Assembly (NCBI RefSeq): GCF_026309355.1
Contig: NZ_JAPJZK010000001.1
Location: 1,736,001 to 1,800,000 of the forward strand
DNA: 64,000 nt
Reading direction: 5' to 3'
From: Spartinivicinus marinus
Lineage (GTDB): Bacteria > Pseudomonadota > Gammaproteobacteria > Pseudomonadales > Zooshikellaceae
Shown: piece after piece, positions 52,501 to 61,033 of the stretch
Numbering within the stretch: position 1 is the first letter of the stretch
Layout of the letters: each line of letters starts with the position of its first letter
The notes under the pieces: model-generated
The model's input: only the letters and a program-made list of their open reading frames with translations
Databases searched by the model: none
Told to the model about the DNA's origin: nothing
Made by a program: the position numbers and the translations under genes

Positions 52501-55188
52501 CTAATGAAAGACTCTTTGTTGATACAAGGGATTATGTTGCCACACTATATCAGAAGGTAGGTGCAACTGCTGACTATTTGGCCTGCTAGGTTTATTGTCA
52601 AACTCCATACCAACAGCCTGCTTAAATAGTCTATTTGCGCTATCATTGGCAGGCTTAAGGTTAATTAAGCGCCCCTGCAATACATGTCCTATATGACTAA
52701 TCTGATTGACTACAGTTGTCCCTAAACTTTTCAGATTAGTTTTTAGACGATCTGCCAATGAACTGCCATCTTTATATTGCTCAGTAATCCAGTTGCTTTG
52801 GTGGTTTTCCCACCAGGGTGCTACCTGATCAGATAAAAATTGACAAAACTTCTCTTTAGCCAAATCAAAGTTTTCTTGCGAATCAGGATGATCAAATACT
52901 TGCTTCATCGCACTATTAAAATCATCCCTAAGCTGTAGAGCAGCTTTTTTTCCGTTTTCATTTTTAGCAACTGTAGCCAGCTCTGTCAGCCAATGCTGAG
53001 CCTCCTTAAATACAGGAGTTTGTTTTTCTTCAGCGAGACCAACAGAAGCACCGATATTACAAAATAAATCTTTGATAGCACCATTATTCGCTTTAAGAAA
53101 GTCCTGCCAATCACCATTTAATTCTTTATTTCGAAAATAACGGTTGTGTCGTGTTATTACATAACTTAAAGCATTATCTGCAACCTTCTCACCTAGCACA
53201 CGGGTATCGTAATGAGCAACGCTTATCTTACCACCCACTTCAGCACCAGCTGCAACAGGCATGCTCCCACCAACACCGGCAGAAACAGACTTACTAAATA
53301 AGAAGCGAGTAAACTGTTGTTGATATTGCGGTTGCATATCTTTAATTGATTGCTGATACTCCGGTTTAAAGAAACGCACCATCATTCGCAAAGCACCAGT
53401 ACCTGCAATATCTGCATTATTCTGCAAGAAATTGCTAACATCCCCTTTAAATGTTTCTGGGTCTACCAGACCAGGGTAATCATTGGCCAGCTTAGATGTA
53501 ATTGTGTCCATCAGGCCCGTCACATTACCCACACTGGCTGTACCTTCTATTTTTAATTCAAGGTCTATGTAGTCCCCCTGCCGCATGCGACTGGGATGAA
53601 CACGGTGCCGCTTTAAAATAGAGGTTTCAATAGCAACTGGCCCAGCAGATACATTAAATGTTGCTTTTGTGTCCGCAATACTTAAACGAATTAATTGTTT
53701 AAATGAAGCAATATCTTCCAGTTTTTGTCGAGAATGCTCTATTGGAGGAGACTCCAACTGATAAGCAATTTGCTCCATTTTTGCAGTGGCTTGTTGTAAT
53801 TCATCTTCTAAAGCAGATGATTTTTTCAGTTCAGCACCAAATAATGCAAATGCTCCATGCATTGCTCTTAACAACTCGTGCCTTCCATTAGCTCCCCAAC
53901 GAGATTCAATTTGATGCTTCTCATCACGTAAACTTTTATCACCAGCATCATATTTTTGGACGGTTGTAATATAGCTGTTAAACTCCGTCTCAAGTTTATG
54001 TAAAGCACCTAATGCTTTGTTATAAGAATCTAATCCTGATCCCTCTTGATTAAGCAATTCTTTTCCATATTTTACCAATGGCTCAGGTAGTTCATTAATC
54101 CGATCAGCATTCGTTTGGATTACCCGCCAGAAATGGCTTGGTACAAACTCATAAATCTCTGTTTGCTCTTTAGCTAGTTTTATCCCAGCAGCTGCAGAAA
54201 AGTTTGTTGAAGGAATCCCCACTGAGGCAGCCCCATCTACGCTGCCAGCATATTTATTGATATAGCCTCTCAATGTTTCAGGCTGTTGTGGTGGTGTTGC
54301 TACAACTTTTGCAGATATACCCAACTCTTTGTCTAGCAACTCATTGAGTTTATGTTGGTTATTAACCACCTTCTGTAGTTGCTTTTGGTATAATTTTAAC
54401 TCTGAACCAACATGGCCAGGCAAGTGATTGGAAATAAAACGACCAATCGTACGCCAGGAAAAAGTTTTTGCAGCTTGTTTCAGTTCATAGTCACTACGAT
54501 TTAAGCTGGTTAAATTATGTGCTTCCATATGCACATAAGATTTCACATTATTATATTCTTCAAAAGTTAAGCGAGAATATGCTCCATTAAGCCCTCCGCC
54601 TGCTTTTGCTGCCCCAAAATTGGCTCCTCCATGTATGCCAGCCCCCACCGTACCGACTTTGGTGCGAAAGAATAAACCTTCATCATCTGCATCAAGAATA
54701 TCTTGATACTCAACGCCAGCACTTCCTTTTAATTTAGCTCCATATACATTGCCACCACCTTTTACTTCAACACGTAGCGACTTAACTTTAGATGCTCCCA
54801 CATCACCAATTGGCTTTAGCTGTTCATATAAGTTTGTCTCAATATCAGTTCGTGCTTGAGACAGCCAATCAGCAAATAACTGATCAGCCAACAAACCTGT
54901 CAGCTCTTTAAGTTGAGGGTTGTCGAATTGTTTGGCTACTTTGGTAAGTTGTTTTGAAAGGGCTGCTACTTCACCAATTGACAGCAAGTTATCGCCACCA
55001 TTTCTTTCTAACCTGGCATCAACTGTTGTCTGAATACTTTTCAGAGTATTTTGCACTGTTTCAAGCTTGCTTGACTTAACATTAGTCAAAGCCCGACTAC
55101 TCAGTTTTTCGACTACCTGACTCATATCAGAGGCTAAGGTTTGGTGCTTGTCATTACTTAACTGAACTGAAACGTTTGTAGACCCCAT
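52501..55188 (-). CDS. Stand-alone paralogue of the giant RTX protein's N-terminal region
   Basis: The 895-residue protein aligns with residues 1 to about 860 of the 2248-residue protein: DVGASKVKSLRVEVKGGGNV, ADDEGLFFRTKV, YNNVKSYVHMEAHNLT, FVPSHFWRVIQTNADRINEL and KQLIRLSIADTKA. It stops shortly after AVGMEFDNK, where the giant protein goes on into its peptidase-like and pore regions, so it has no RTX repeats and no pore segment. Nothing downstream of its stop resembles the missing parts. ATG 55188 has GGAG at 5 bp; the frame opens two codons earlier at a GTG. The function is unknown: decoy, accessory subunit or degenerate copy. Confidence 0.8.
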   Translation of the reverse strand: MGSTNVSVQLSNDKHQTLASDMSQVVEKLSSRALTNVKSSKLETVQNTLKSIQTTVDARLERNGGDNLLSIGEVAALSKQLTKVAKQFDNPQLKELTGLLADQLFADWLSQARTDIETNLYEQLKPIGDVGASKVKSLRVEVKGGGNVYGAKLKGSAGVEYQDILDADDEGLFFRTKVGTVGAGIHGGANFGAAKAGGGLNGAYSRLTFEEYNNVKSYVHMEAHNLTSLNRSDYELKQAAKTFSWRTIGRFISNHLPGHVGSELKLYQKQLQKVVNNQHKLNELLDKELGISAKVVATPPQQPETLRGYINKYAGSVDGAASVGIPSTNFSAAAGIKLAKEQTEIYEFVPSHFWRVIQTNADRINELPEPLVKYGKELLNQEGSGLDSYNKALGALHKLETEFNSYITTVQKYDAGDKSLRDEKHQIESRWGANGRHELLRAMHGAFALFGAELKKSSALEDELQQATAKMEQIAYQLESPPIEHSRQKLEDIASFKQLIRLSIADTKATFNVSAGPVAIETSILKRHRVHPSRMRQGDYIDLELKIEGTASVGNVTGLMDTITSKLANDYPGLVDPETFKGDVSNFLQNNADIAGTGALRMMVRFFKPEYQQSIKDMQPQYQQQFTRFLFSKSVSAGVGGSMPVAAGAEVGGKISVAHYDTRVLGEKVADNALSYVITRHNRYFRNKELNGDWQDFLKANNGAIKDLFCNIGASVGLAEEKQTPVFKEAQHWLTELATVAKNENGKKAALQLRDDFNSAMKQVFDHPDSQENFDLAKEKFCQFLSDQVAPWWENHQSNWITEQYKDGSSLADRLKTNLKSLGTTVVNQISHIGHVLQGRLINLKPANDSANRLFKQAVGMEFDNKPSRPNSQQLHLPSDIVWQHNPLYQQRVFH

Positions 55189-55338
55189 TGGCACTCCAGA
55201 CAGACTATCTAGTCAAGTGTTAGATAAGTAATGCAATGCAGACAAAGTATGTCTATTTTTTACTCACTCACTTGTATTTTTATTGAAAGAATAAAGTCAG
55301 TCTAAACCATTTCGGTAAATACTTATTTTTATAATTAG

Positions 55339-55496
55339 TCGAAAAATTTTAATTTTTGGAAAAAAGTGACTCAATTAACATTAAAAATAGTCAGACATTT
55401 TGGCAATTTTATTTAAACTTATCAAAAATGTCCCAACATACTACTATACACAAGCGGTTCTTTAAGAAGCAGGCATTAATTAAGAAAACAATAATA
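55339..55496 (-). promoter_or_regulatory. Upstream region of the short paralogue, shared with the giant gene
   Basis: This is the counterpart of 47809-47950 (see that entry). The first block begins about 150 bp from the start codon here, against about 312 bp at the giant gene, so the leader differs in length. The remaining AT-rich spacer up to 55781 shows no other feature I can support. Confidence 0.55.
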
Positions 55497-55781
55497 TTCT
55501 AATAAAAGATAAACTTTAGCCTATCAATGTAAATACAATTATTGAGAATAAATCTTATTTACAAATAATCTTCATCAGTTTTAGCTAAGACCATCCACTA
55601 GAGCCCATCAACTAGAAGTCAGCTTTAAAAAAACTACACGATAAAAGCAGCGCTTAAAAATCATTCACAACTGATATACATAGCGCCAATTGGTTTAGGA
55701 GATAACAATATCTTCATAAAATCTCAATAGCAGTTATGGTATGGTAGTTTTTTAGGTTTATTCAATGCATACTATTTACAA

Positions 55782-56150
55782 ATGCATCAGCTTACTATAA
55801 CTGTTTTCAGTGAAAATCACTGTTATTCTGCAAGAGATTATGAGTTTCTAAGAAGGTTAGAGATAGAAACCAGCAATCATTACAACATTTATTTAACTAG
55901 TTTATCATTTTGTAGTAAAGATTCAGACCAAGTGAGCTTTGACTGGTTTAGTATTGTAGTTAATCAAATTACACTTCACTCACAGCTATTCTCAAATATG
56001 AAAAAAATGTGTACCCCTTACTTAGCTGTTTATTTACAAAATCGACTAGCCAAACCACTCAAACTAAGCAATGGTATAAAAGTATTCCGATTACTTCCTT
56101 GGGCTTCAACCGATGAAATTAATCAGACTTTAGACGAATTATCAAATTAA
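55782..56150 (+). CDS. Hypothetical protein, 122 residues
   Basis: No signal peptide or membrane segment. The composition is mixed and protein-like (MHQLTITVFSENHCYSARDY..., FRLLPWASTDEINQTLDELS). The ATG lies in an AT-rich context without a strong ribosome site. I do not recognise it. The gene is isolated after the paralogue's upstream region. Confidence 0.55.
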   Translation: MHQLTITVFSENHCYSARDYEFLRRLEIETSNHYNIYLTSLSFCSKDSDQVSFDWFSIVVNQITLHSQLFSNMKKMCTPYLAVYLQNRLAKPLKLSNGIKVFRLLPWASTDEINQTLDELSN

Positions 56151-56241
56151 CCACCCCATACAGACCAAAAACTCGCAAAGGCAACCCATTGTGCTACTTT
56201 GATAACTATTATGGTTGATACAATAAATAGGTAATTCTGCT

Positions 56242-56325
56242 ATGGATGCTGCTCTCGCTGGTTTTGGCTTCGGCATGATCATTGTCATGCTGCTGATAAT
56301 GTTGTCAGTATTATTGCAATGGTAG
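56242..56325 (+). CDS. Very small hydrophobic ORF, 27 residues
   Basis: MDAALAGFGFGMIIVMLLIM... is a single hydrophobic segment ended by a TAG. In another frame the next 60 bp encode VSIIAMVGLIFLFGILGFAT, also hydrophobic. The pair may be one frameshifted small membrane protein. A GGTAATTCTGCT spacer gives no clear ribosome site. Confidence 0.3.
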   Translation: MDAALAGFGFGMIIVMLLIMLSVLLQW

Positions 56326-56426
56326 GATTGATCTTCTTATTTGGCATACTTGGCTTTGCTACTGCTTAGTTAATCCTATACCCTCGACTATATTCTCTAC
56401 AAAGCTTGAATTATCTGCTTTGTTGG

Positions 56427-57104
56427 TTAGTATTGCCCCTTTATATTTTGTATGGGCAGCTTCTTTTTTACCGCGATTATTACTCCCCAGCCCAGCAAAC
56501 CAATAGCAACCATTTGAATAATATGAAACAAGCCATTATGGTCAAATGGTACTATTACCACTAACGATAAACTACTTTGTTGCACTAGGGCTGCTACAAT
56601 ATTGACAACCACAGCCAAACTAATGATACCAGCGCCAGCCAATTGTTTACGAAAGGCTAACGTTGTATATATAATTAATACCCCAACCATTACAAGCACT
56701 TGATAGACCATAAATACGATAAAACCTTTATCTAAAAAAAGCGTGAGAAGGAAAAAGCCTGCTCCTAAACCTACTGCTATAGGCAAAAGTTTTATTGCCG
56801 TCCTCGCCCCCCAAAAATCGTATACACCACCCAAACCAGTCAGAGCAACCGCTAAACCCAGTGAAAAATTAATCGGTTTCCAAAATAACTGACGAGTAGC
56901 TGTTGAAAGCTCAAAAGTATGCACTACAGCACCAAATAAAGCGGCGATTGAAATAAAACCCAATACAAAACACCACAACGATACTTTCCAACGGTCTAAT
57001 CTCACTTCCTTGTATAACTGAATAATCACAAATATAATAAAAATAGCCAGAATAAAATCCGTAACACCTGTCGTTATTTCAGTAAGCTTATTATTAAATT
57101 CCAT
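56427..57104 (-). CDS. Integral membrane protein, DUF6962-like
   Basis: A 225-residue protein with about seven hydrophobic segments. The C-terminal end carries VPFDHNGLFHIIQMVAIGLL, with Asp and His residues in a pattern reminiscent of DUF6962 and ceramidase-like membrane hydrolases, but the match is only by eye. The N-terminal helix ends with TDFILAIFIIFVII. The ATG is preceded by GAAGTAAATATTAT. No operon partner is visible. Confidence 0.55.
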   Translation of the reverse strand: MEFNNKLTEITTGVTDFILAIFIIFVIIQLYKEVRLDRWKVSLWCFVLGFISIAALFGAVVHTFELSTATRQLFWKPINFSLGLAVALTGLGGVYDFWGARTAIKLLPIAVGLGAGFFLLTLFLDKGFIVFMVYQVLVMVGVLIIYTTLAFRKQLAGAGIISLAVVVNIVAALVQQSSLSLVVIVPFDHNGLFHIIQMVAIGLLGWGVIIAVKKKLPIQNIKGQY

Positions 57105-57266
57105 ATAATATTTACTTCTTTCAGAAAATTTTTGGTGGATCTATTACATTGGATACCAAAGAGGTTATTTAATGAGGGCTAAGCAGCTACTGCATGCTTA
57201 GCGATAGCAACCTCAAGCATTAATATAAATGCTAGCAGGGCCAAAAGTACGGGGCTAACACAGCTA

Positions 57267-57887
57267 TCACTGAAAAAGTGCATTTTTAGATGTGCTCAAA
57301 GGTTTGTATCGGTAACGCCCTGTGACCTCATAAACAAACAACATATCCTCCAGTACCGGACCAGAGCCAATATTATGAACTACCAAAGGACGCTTACCAT
57401 CAGCAGATTTTTGATTAGAAATAATACCTATGTGAGGCAAATTACCAGGTAACGTCCAGGTTACCAACTCTCCAGGCTTATAGTCAGCGCCTTCTTCTGT
57501 CACTGGTAATTTTTCACCATGCCTGGTAAAAAATGCTCTTAAATTTGGTACTCGACGGTGGTCAATATTTTTGTCTGGCCTTGTCAGCCCCCAAATTCGT
57601 TTAGATGGGTATTCACTAAATTGCTTTTTTATATCTAGGTGCAAAGCTTGCTGCAAGTCGATATCAAGTTTTCGATAGCTCCTGATAACTACGTCGGTAC
57701 AAACACCAATATTTTCAGGCACATCACCATTAGGGTAGTCAATAACATAATAAGAACCATCGTAGGTTACATCATATTTTGTACGCTCTTCGGCAGCAGT
57801 AGCTAATGACTTATAAAAATCATCGGCAATCACATGAACAGAAAATAGCAAGAGTAATAGTAAACATCTCTTCACTAAACTAACCAT
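57267..57887 (-). CDS. DUF1287 family protein (YijF-like), secreted
   Basis: The protein of 206 residues begins with a signal sequence (KRCLLLLLLFSVHVIA). The mature part contains GVCTDVVIRSYRKLDIDLQ, where Cys63 fits a cysteine-peptidase nucleophile, RRVPNLRAFFTRHGE, GELVTWTLPGNLPHIGIISN with the candidate catalytic histidine, and PLVVHNIGSGPVLED. DUF1287 is in the NlpC/P60-like group and is thought to be periplasmic. It is preceded by a 162-bp spacer from the DUF6962-like gene. Confidence 0.88.
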   Translation of the reverse strand: MVSLVKRCLLLLLLFSVHVIADDFYKSLATAAEERTKYDVTYDGSYYVIDYPNGDVPENIGVCTDVVIRSYRKLDIDLQQALHLDIKKQFSEYPSKRIWGLTRPDKNIDHRRVPNLRAFFTRHGEKLPVTEEGADYKPGELVTWTLPGNLPHIGIISNQKSADGKRPLVVHNIGSGPVLEDMLFVYEVTGRYRYKPLSTSKNALFQ

Positions 57888-58058
57888 ATATAAGCACCAT
57901 CTTAAAAATACTCATTCATCTTCATTTACTGTTTAACTACTTACTTCTGTTAGTCAGGATATCGAAAAGTAATATCGCAAACAACAATAGAGTACACTGA
58001 TCAAGAAACAGCCCGTTCGTAATCACTCAAGATCTAAGGGTAGGCATATATGTCCAGT

Positions 58059-58165
58059 GCGAAGGGTTTTTAGATGAGGTCATCAAGTGACGAAACCCCT
58101 TGAACCTCTATTAATAGGTGATTGGGGTAAGAGACGAAGATAACGAAGCCAAACCAATTTGACTG
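58059..58165 (+). repeat. Dispersed structured intergenic repeat, family R, copy 3
   Basis: This copy begins GCGAAGGGTTTTTAGATGAG and continues GTCATCAAGTGACGAAACCC, then TATTAATAGGTGATTGGGG and GATAACGAAGCC. The right end has diverged (CAATTTGACTGG) and lacks the GAAGGGTATA motif. It lies in the spacer between the DUF1287 gene and the gene at 58416. Confidence 0.78.
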
Positions 58166-58374
58166 GATCAGATTAGAACAGCTTTAGCTGGCCGAAGGTA
58201 AATGCCAGGAAGGCATTTAAAATTCGTGATATATCAGAAAAATGACCTATATAGAAAAAGAACCACCTGCTACAAATTACAACAATTGTTTTCAGATTTG
58301 GAAGCTTTAGATAGTGTAAGGTATCAGAATGACTAATGCCGATATACAGTTTTTACTTCTTAAAACAATTTAAA

Positions 58375-58402
58375 AACCCCTTGTTTTATTAAACAAGAGG
58401 TT
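58375..58402 (-). terminator. Rho-independent terminator of the Cys-rich secreted-protein gene
   Basis: On the minus strand AACCTCTTGTTT pairs with AAACAAGGGGTT across AATA (12-bp stem with one mismatch) and is followed by TTTAAATTG. It is 14 bp past the stop of the gene at 58416. The 528-bp spacer 57888-58415 otherwise holds only repeat family R copy 3. Confidence 0.68.
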
Positions 58403-58415
58403 AAAGTAAACAGTT

Positions 58416-58973
58416 TTAAAATGTTCTTGGTGTATCTTCAGGAGGACAGCGCATAATCAATGTTTCCATACATTCTGCAATACTCTCAACTGATTGAGTT
58501 CGAACTTCTTCTCTCACTCCAGGGATCGCAACTCTACATGCACCAGTTCCATTGTCTGGGTTTATAGTTGCTCCAACAAAACTATCTCCAAATACAACTC
58601 TTACTGTGTTTCCATCCTCGCTTAATCTACTAGTACATACCTCTGGCAGGCCTTCTTCAAGGTGACAACAAGGACACTCAGGTGGTTCTGGTTCATGATT
58701 ATCTAAACAAGGCATGTCAGGATCATTTTCAGTTTTTTTCTTATTGTAATTACTCAAAAGTTGCTCCATTGAGTTTTTATTAGAATCTGGACCTAAGTCC
58801 TGCGCCTCACAATAGGCATTACATAGTCCAAATAGACCAGGGGTAGCATCTTTTAAGACGTCACAAACCGTTTCTTCAGCAGGAGTCATTCCGTCAGGGG
58901 TTTTTGCATGAGTATTTACACTCACAACCGAAAACACCACAGAAAATACCGCCGTATACCATAAACTTCTCAT
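58416..58973 (-). CDS. Secreted Cys-rich protein, 185 residues
   Basis: A signal peptide (WYTAVFSVVFSVVSVNTHA) precedes a mature part with about 13 cysteines, including LFGLCNAYCEAQDLG, PECPCCHLEEG and MRCPPE. The GLCNAYCEAQD motif recurs in unnamed secreted proteins of marine gammaproteobacteria, from memory. The tail region is acidic and the protein probably forms several disulfides outside the cytoplasm. A GGAG ribosome site lies 6 bp before the ATG. The function is unknown. Confidence 0.75.
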   Translation of the reverse strand: MRSLWYTAVFSVVFSVVSVNTHAKTPDGMTPAEETVCDVLKDATPGLFGLCNAYCEAQDLGPDSNKNSMEQLLSNYNKKKTENDPDMPCLDNHEPEPPECPCCHLEEGLPEVCTSRLSEDGNTVRVVFGDSFVGATINPDNGTGACRVAIPGVREEVRTQSVESIAECMETLIMRCPPEDTPRTF

Positions 58974-59127
58974 ATTTACTCCTCATGACGGGTATAGTAA
59001 GCAATAGTGCCCTTTATAAAAGAGCAGATTTTAGGCCAGTAAGGAGAAATTATTCATGATATTTTTTATTACTTTTTATAGAAAATATATTTAACTAATA
59101 CAACTACAACTTAGGACGAATCAGTTA

Positions 59128-59487
59128 TCACCCACTTATCGCTTGTTTTATATAGAATAAAGCATCTTTTTCTTTAATATCTTTTATCTCGTATATTTTT
59201 AAATGCCTTCTTCTTTTACCTTTACCTTCTAAATGTCGCGATGGATCTGAAAAGTCAGCACCTTTACTAAATTCAATGGAAATGTGCTGCTTATATGGGA
59301 AAACACCACCTACCAATGAACTTGATTTAACAAAAACCAGCCCGCCATATTTAATCTCTTCAGTCAAATCCTGGCTTGTATTATTAAACAGCCCTTTAAT
59401 TGACTTAATTATATCCAACTGTTCAGAAGAAACTAACCCTATATCATTAAGAAAGTCTCTAACCTGCTGATTTTCTGATACTTTCAT
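59128..59487 (-). CDS. DUF1801 family protein
   Basis: A 119-residue protein with the DUF1801 (YdhG-like) fold, visible as IKSIKGLFNNTSQDLTEEIKYGGLVFVKSSS and HISIEFSKGADFSDPSRHL, then RRRHLKIYEI. These proteins have a TATA-box-binding-protein-like fold and no settled function. It is soluble and standalone, about 155 bp from its neighbour and preceded by a 250-bp upstream spacer. Confidence 0.85.
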   Translation of the reverse strand: MKVSENQQVRDFLNDIGLVSSEQLDIIKSIKGLFNNTSQDLTEEIKYGGLVFVKSSSLVGGVFPYKQHISIEFSKGADFSDPSRHLEGKGKRRRHLKIYEIKDIKEKDALFYIKQAISG

Positions 59488-59635
59488 GACTTAACCTTAC
59501 TTTTAAGATACACAATTCAAATGAGAGCATGATATACCTCTGCTAGACTACTAACAAACCTTCAACAGTATTTACTATTACGACATACTTCCTTCTCTAT
59601 TCAAGCTCTACTCTTGAATTGGGCTTATTAACTTT

Positions 59636-59673
59636 CTTGCTCATATGTCTTGCTTACAAGACATATGAGCAAG
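59636..59673. repeat. Perfect 17-bp inverted repeat with a 4-base loop
   Basis: CTTGCTCATATGTCTTG (59636-59652) and CAAGACATATGAGCAAG (59657-59673) are exact reverse complements around CTTA. The arms are AT-rich with no T run after them, so it is unlikely to be a simple terminator. It is about 66 bp upstream of the ABC_sub_bind gene start, in a position for an operator or an mRNA leader. Confidence 0.85.
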
Positions 59674-59738
59674 CTTACGAGCCTCTCAATAACAACTACT
59701 ATTATGAATAGTTAGTGTAAAAATTGGCCTCAAGAACA

Positions 59739-60782
59739 ATGAAAACGATATTAGCTATTGCCACGGCTTTAATATCAATTACGCTAGCCCTACCAGGCGC
59801 TAGTAGCAATCAAACACCCAAACACCAAATACACAAACTATTAGTGGTTGACTCCCAAAAGGCAGAATTATATAGAATTCTGCGTGAGTCAATGATAGAA
59901 GAGCTATCCAAATTAGGCTATATAGAGCATAAAAATCTTGAAATGAGTTACTACTCATTAGCTCATTATGAAGGCAGAGCTTTCCATATTTGGAAAACAC
60001 ATAAAGACCAAGGATATAAAATAATTTTTGTCAATGGCACCATTGCTACACGAGCTTTCAAGCAGCTTGTTTTTAATAAGCCTTTTGTCAATGTTGTATT
60101 TGGTAATATCACTGACCCTGTTGGTGAAGGCGTAATTGATGATTTTACAAGTCCTCCAAAGGCAAATTTCACCGGGGTAAGCTATCCAGTCAAAGTAGAT
60201 GACCGATTTAGATTTATTAGAAAAATCATGCCAACAGCAAAAATATTTGCAATTATTTATGCCGACATGCCTCAAGCACATAGTTATAAGAGATGGGTTG
60301 AAAACATGTTGAATTTACAAGAATTTAAAGACATAAACGTCATATTTAGAAAAGTCAAATTCGTTAAAAGTGAAGGAGGCCATAAGCGTATGGCCTCCTT
60401 TGCTAAAGAGCATATTCTAGAATTAAATGGCATAGTTGATGCATTTATTTCTTCTAATGATATGATGGGCGGACAAAAACCGTTTGCTGAAATAGTTTAT
60501 AAACATGCCACCAAACCACTGATTGGCCTAGGTAGAAGTGATGTAATGGACTCATGGGGGGCAACCGCTTCTATTTACCCATCCCTGGTTTGGGGCGGCA
60601 AAAAAGCTGCAAGCATGATTAAACGTTTATTCGAAGGTGAGTCAATCAAAAATATCATCCCTGCTTGGCCTGCTACAGGCATTGCAATCGACTTAGTAAA
60701 AGCAAAAAAATTCGGCTTAACTATTCCTCATGAAATTATAGAAGAAGCTGGTGATAGTATTGTGGACACCTCTAAAAATTGA
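59739..60782 (+). CDS. ABC_sub_bind-type periplasmic binding protein
   Basis: A 347-residue exported protein from ATG 59739 (signal ALISITLALPGASS). It has HKLLVVDSQKAELYRILRES, IIFVNGTIATRAFKQLVF, PFVNVVFGNITDPVGEGVID and SWGATASIYPSLVWGGKKAA, the usual ABC_sub_bind pattern with the late lobe-two GGKKAASMI motif. It is more like classical ABC_sub_bind proteins than the 30672/31666 pair. The TTG at 59724 opens the frame and is less likely. No permease or ATPase flanks it. Confidence 0.85.
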   Translation: MKTILAIATALISITLALPGASSNQTPKHQIHKLLVVDSQKAELYRILRESMIEELSKLGYIEHKNLEMSYYSLAHYEGRAFHIWKTHKDQGYKIIFVNGTIATRAFKQLVFNKPFVNVVFGNITDPVGEGVIDDFTSPPKANFTGVSYPVKVDDRFRFIRKIMPTAKIFAIIYADMPQAHSYKRWVENMLNLQEFKDINVIFRKVKFVKSEGGHKRMASFAKEHILELNGIVDAFISSNDMMGGQKPFAEIVYKHATKPLIGLGRSDVMDSWGATASIYPSLVWGGKKAASMIKRLFEGESIKNIIPAWPATGIAIDLVKAKKFGLTIPHEIIEEAGDSIVDTSKN

Positions 60783-60835
60783 CTTCATGGTATACTACAG
60801 ATAGTGGTATTCATAAATAGCGAGCTTAAAAGTCA

Positions 60836-60931
60836 ATGTTACAGTCTGGCTTCTTTGATTTAGATAATCGATATCATAAGCTAAATGAGCGAGATCTGCG
60901 TGTCCCCTCGGCTAAGGCGTGTGGCATTTAA
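60836..60931 (+). pseudogene. Remnant of an IS5-type transposase N-terminus
   Basis: ATG at 60836 opens MLQSGFFDLDNRYHKLNERD, which resembles the N-terminus of IS5-type transposases, then LRVPSAKACGI and a stop. Only 31 codons remain. Its end overlaps the inverted repeat at 60901-60964. Confidence 0.5.
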
Positions 60932-60964
60932 TTTTTTGCAATTTACACGCTTGCCAAGGGGACA
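60901..60964. repeat. Imperfect inverted repeat, about 64 bp
   Basis: TGTCCCCTCGGCTAAGGCGTGT and ACACGCTTGCCAAGGGGACA can pair with a few mismatches around a T-rich loop. It is next to an IS-type remnant and may be a mobile-element end or a small MITE-like element. Confidence 0.6.
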
Positions 60965-61033
60965 TGTATTATTATCAGTTTTGCTCCCTAGGGCTTCCTG
61001 AGGTCACTGTTATCAGCTAGGCTTTTAGATATT

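Noticed and set aside
55782-56150. Possible toxin-antitoxin or immunity partner for the short paralogue
   Set aside because: The gene is on the opposite strand, separated by nearly 600 bp and shows no recognisable immunity motif.
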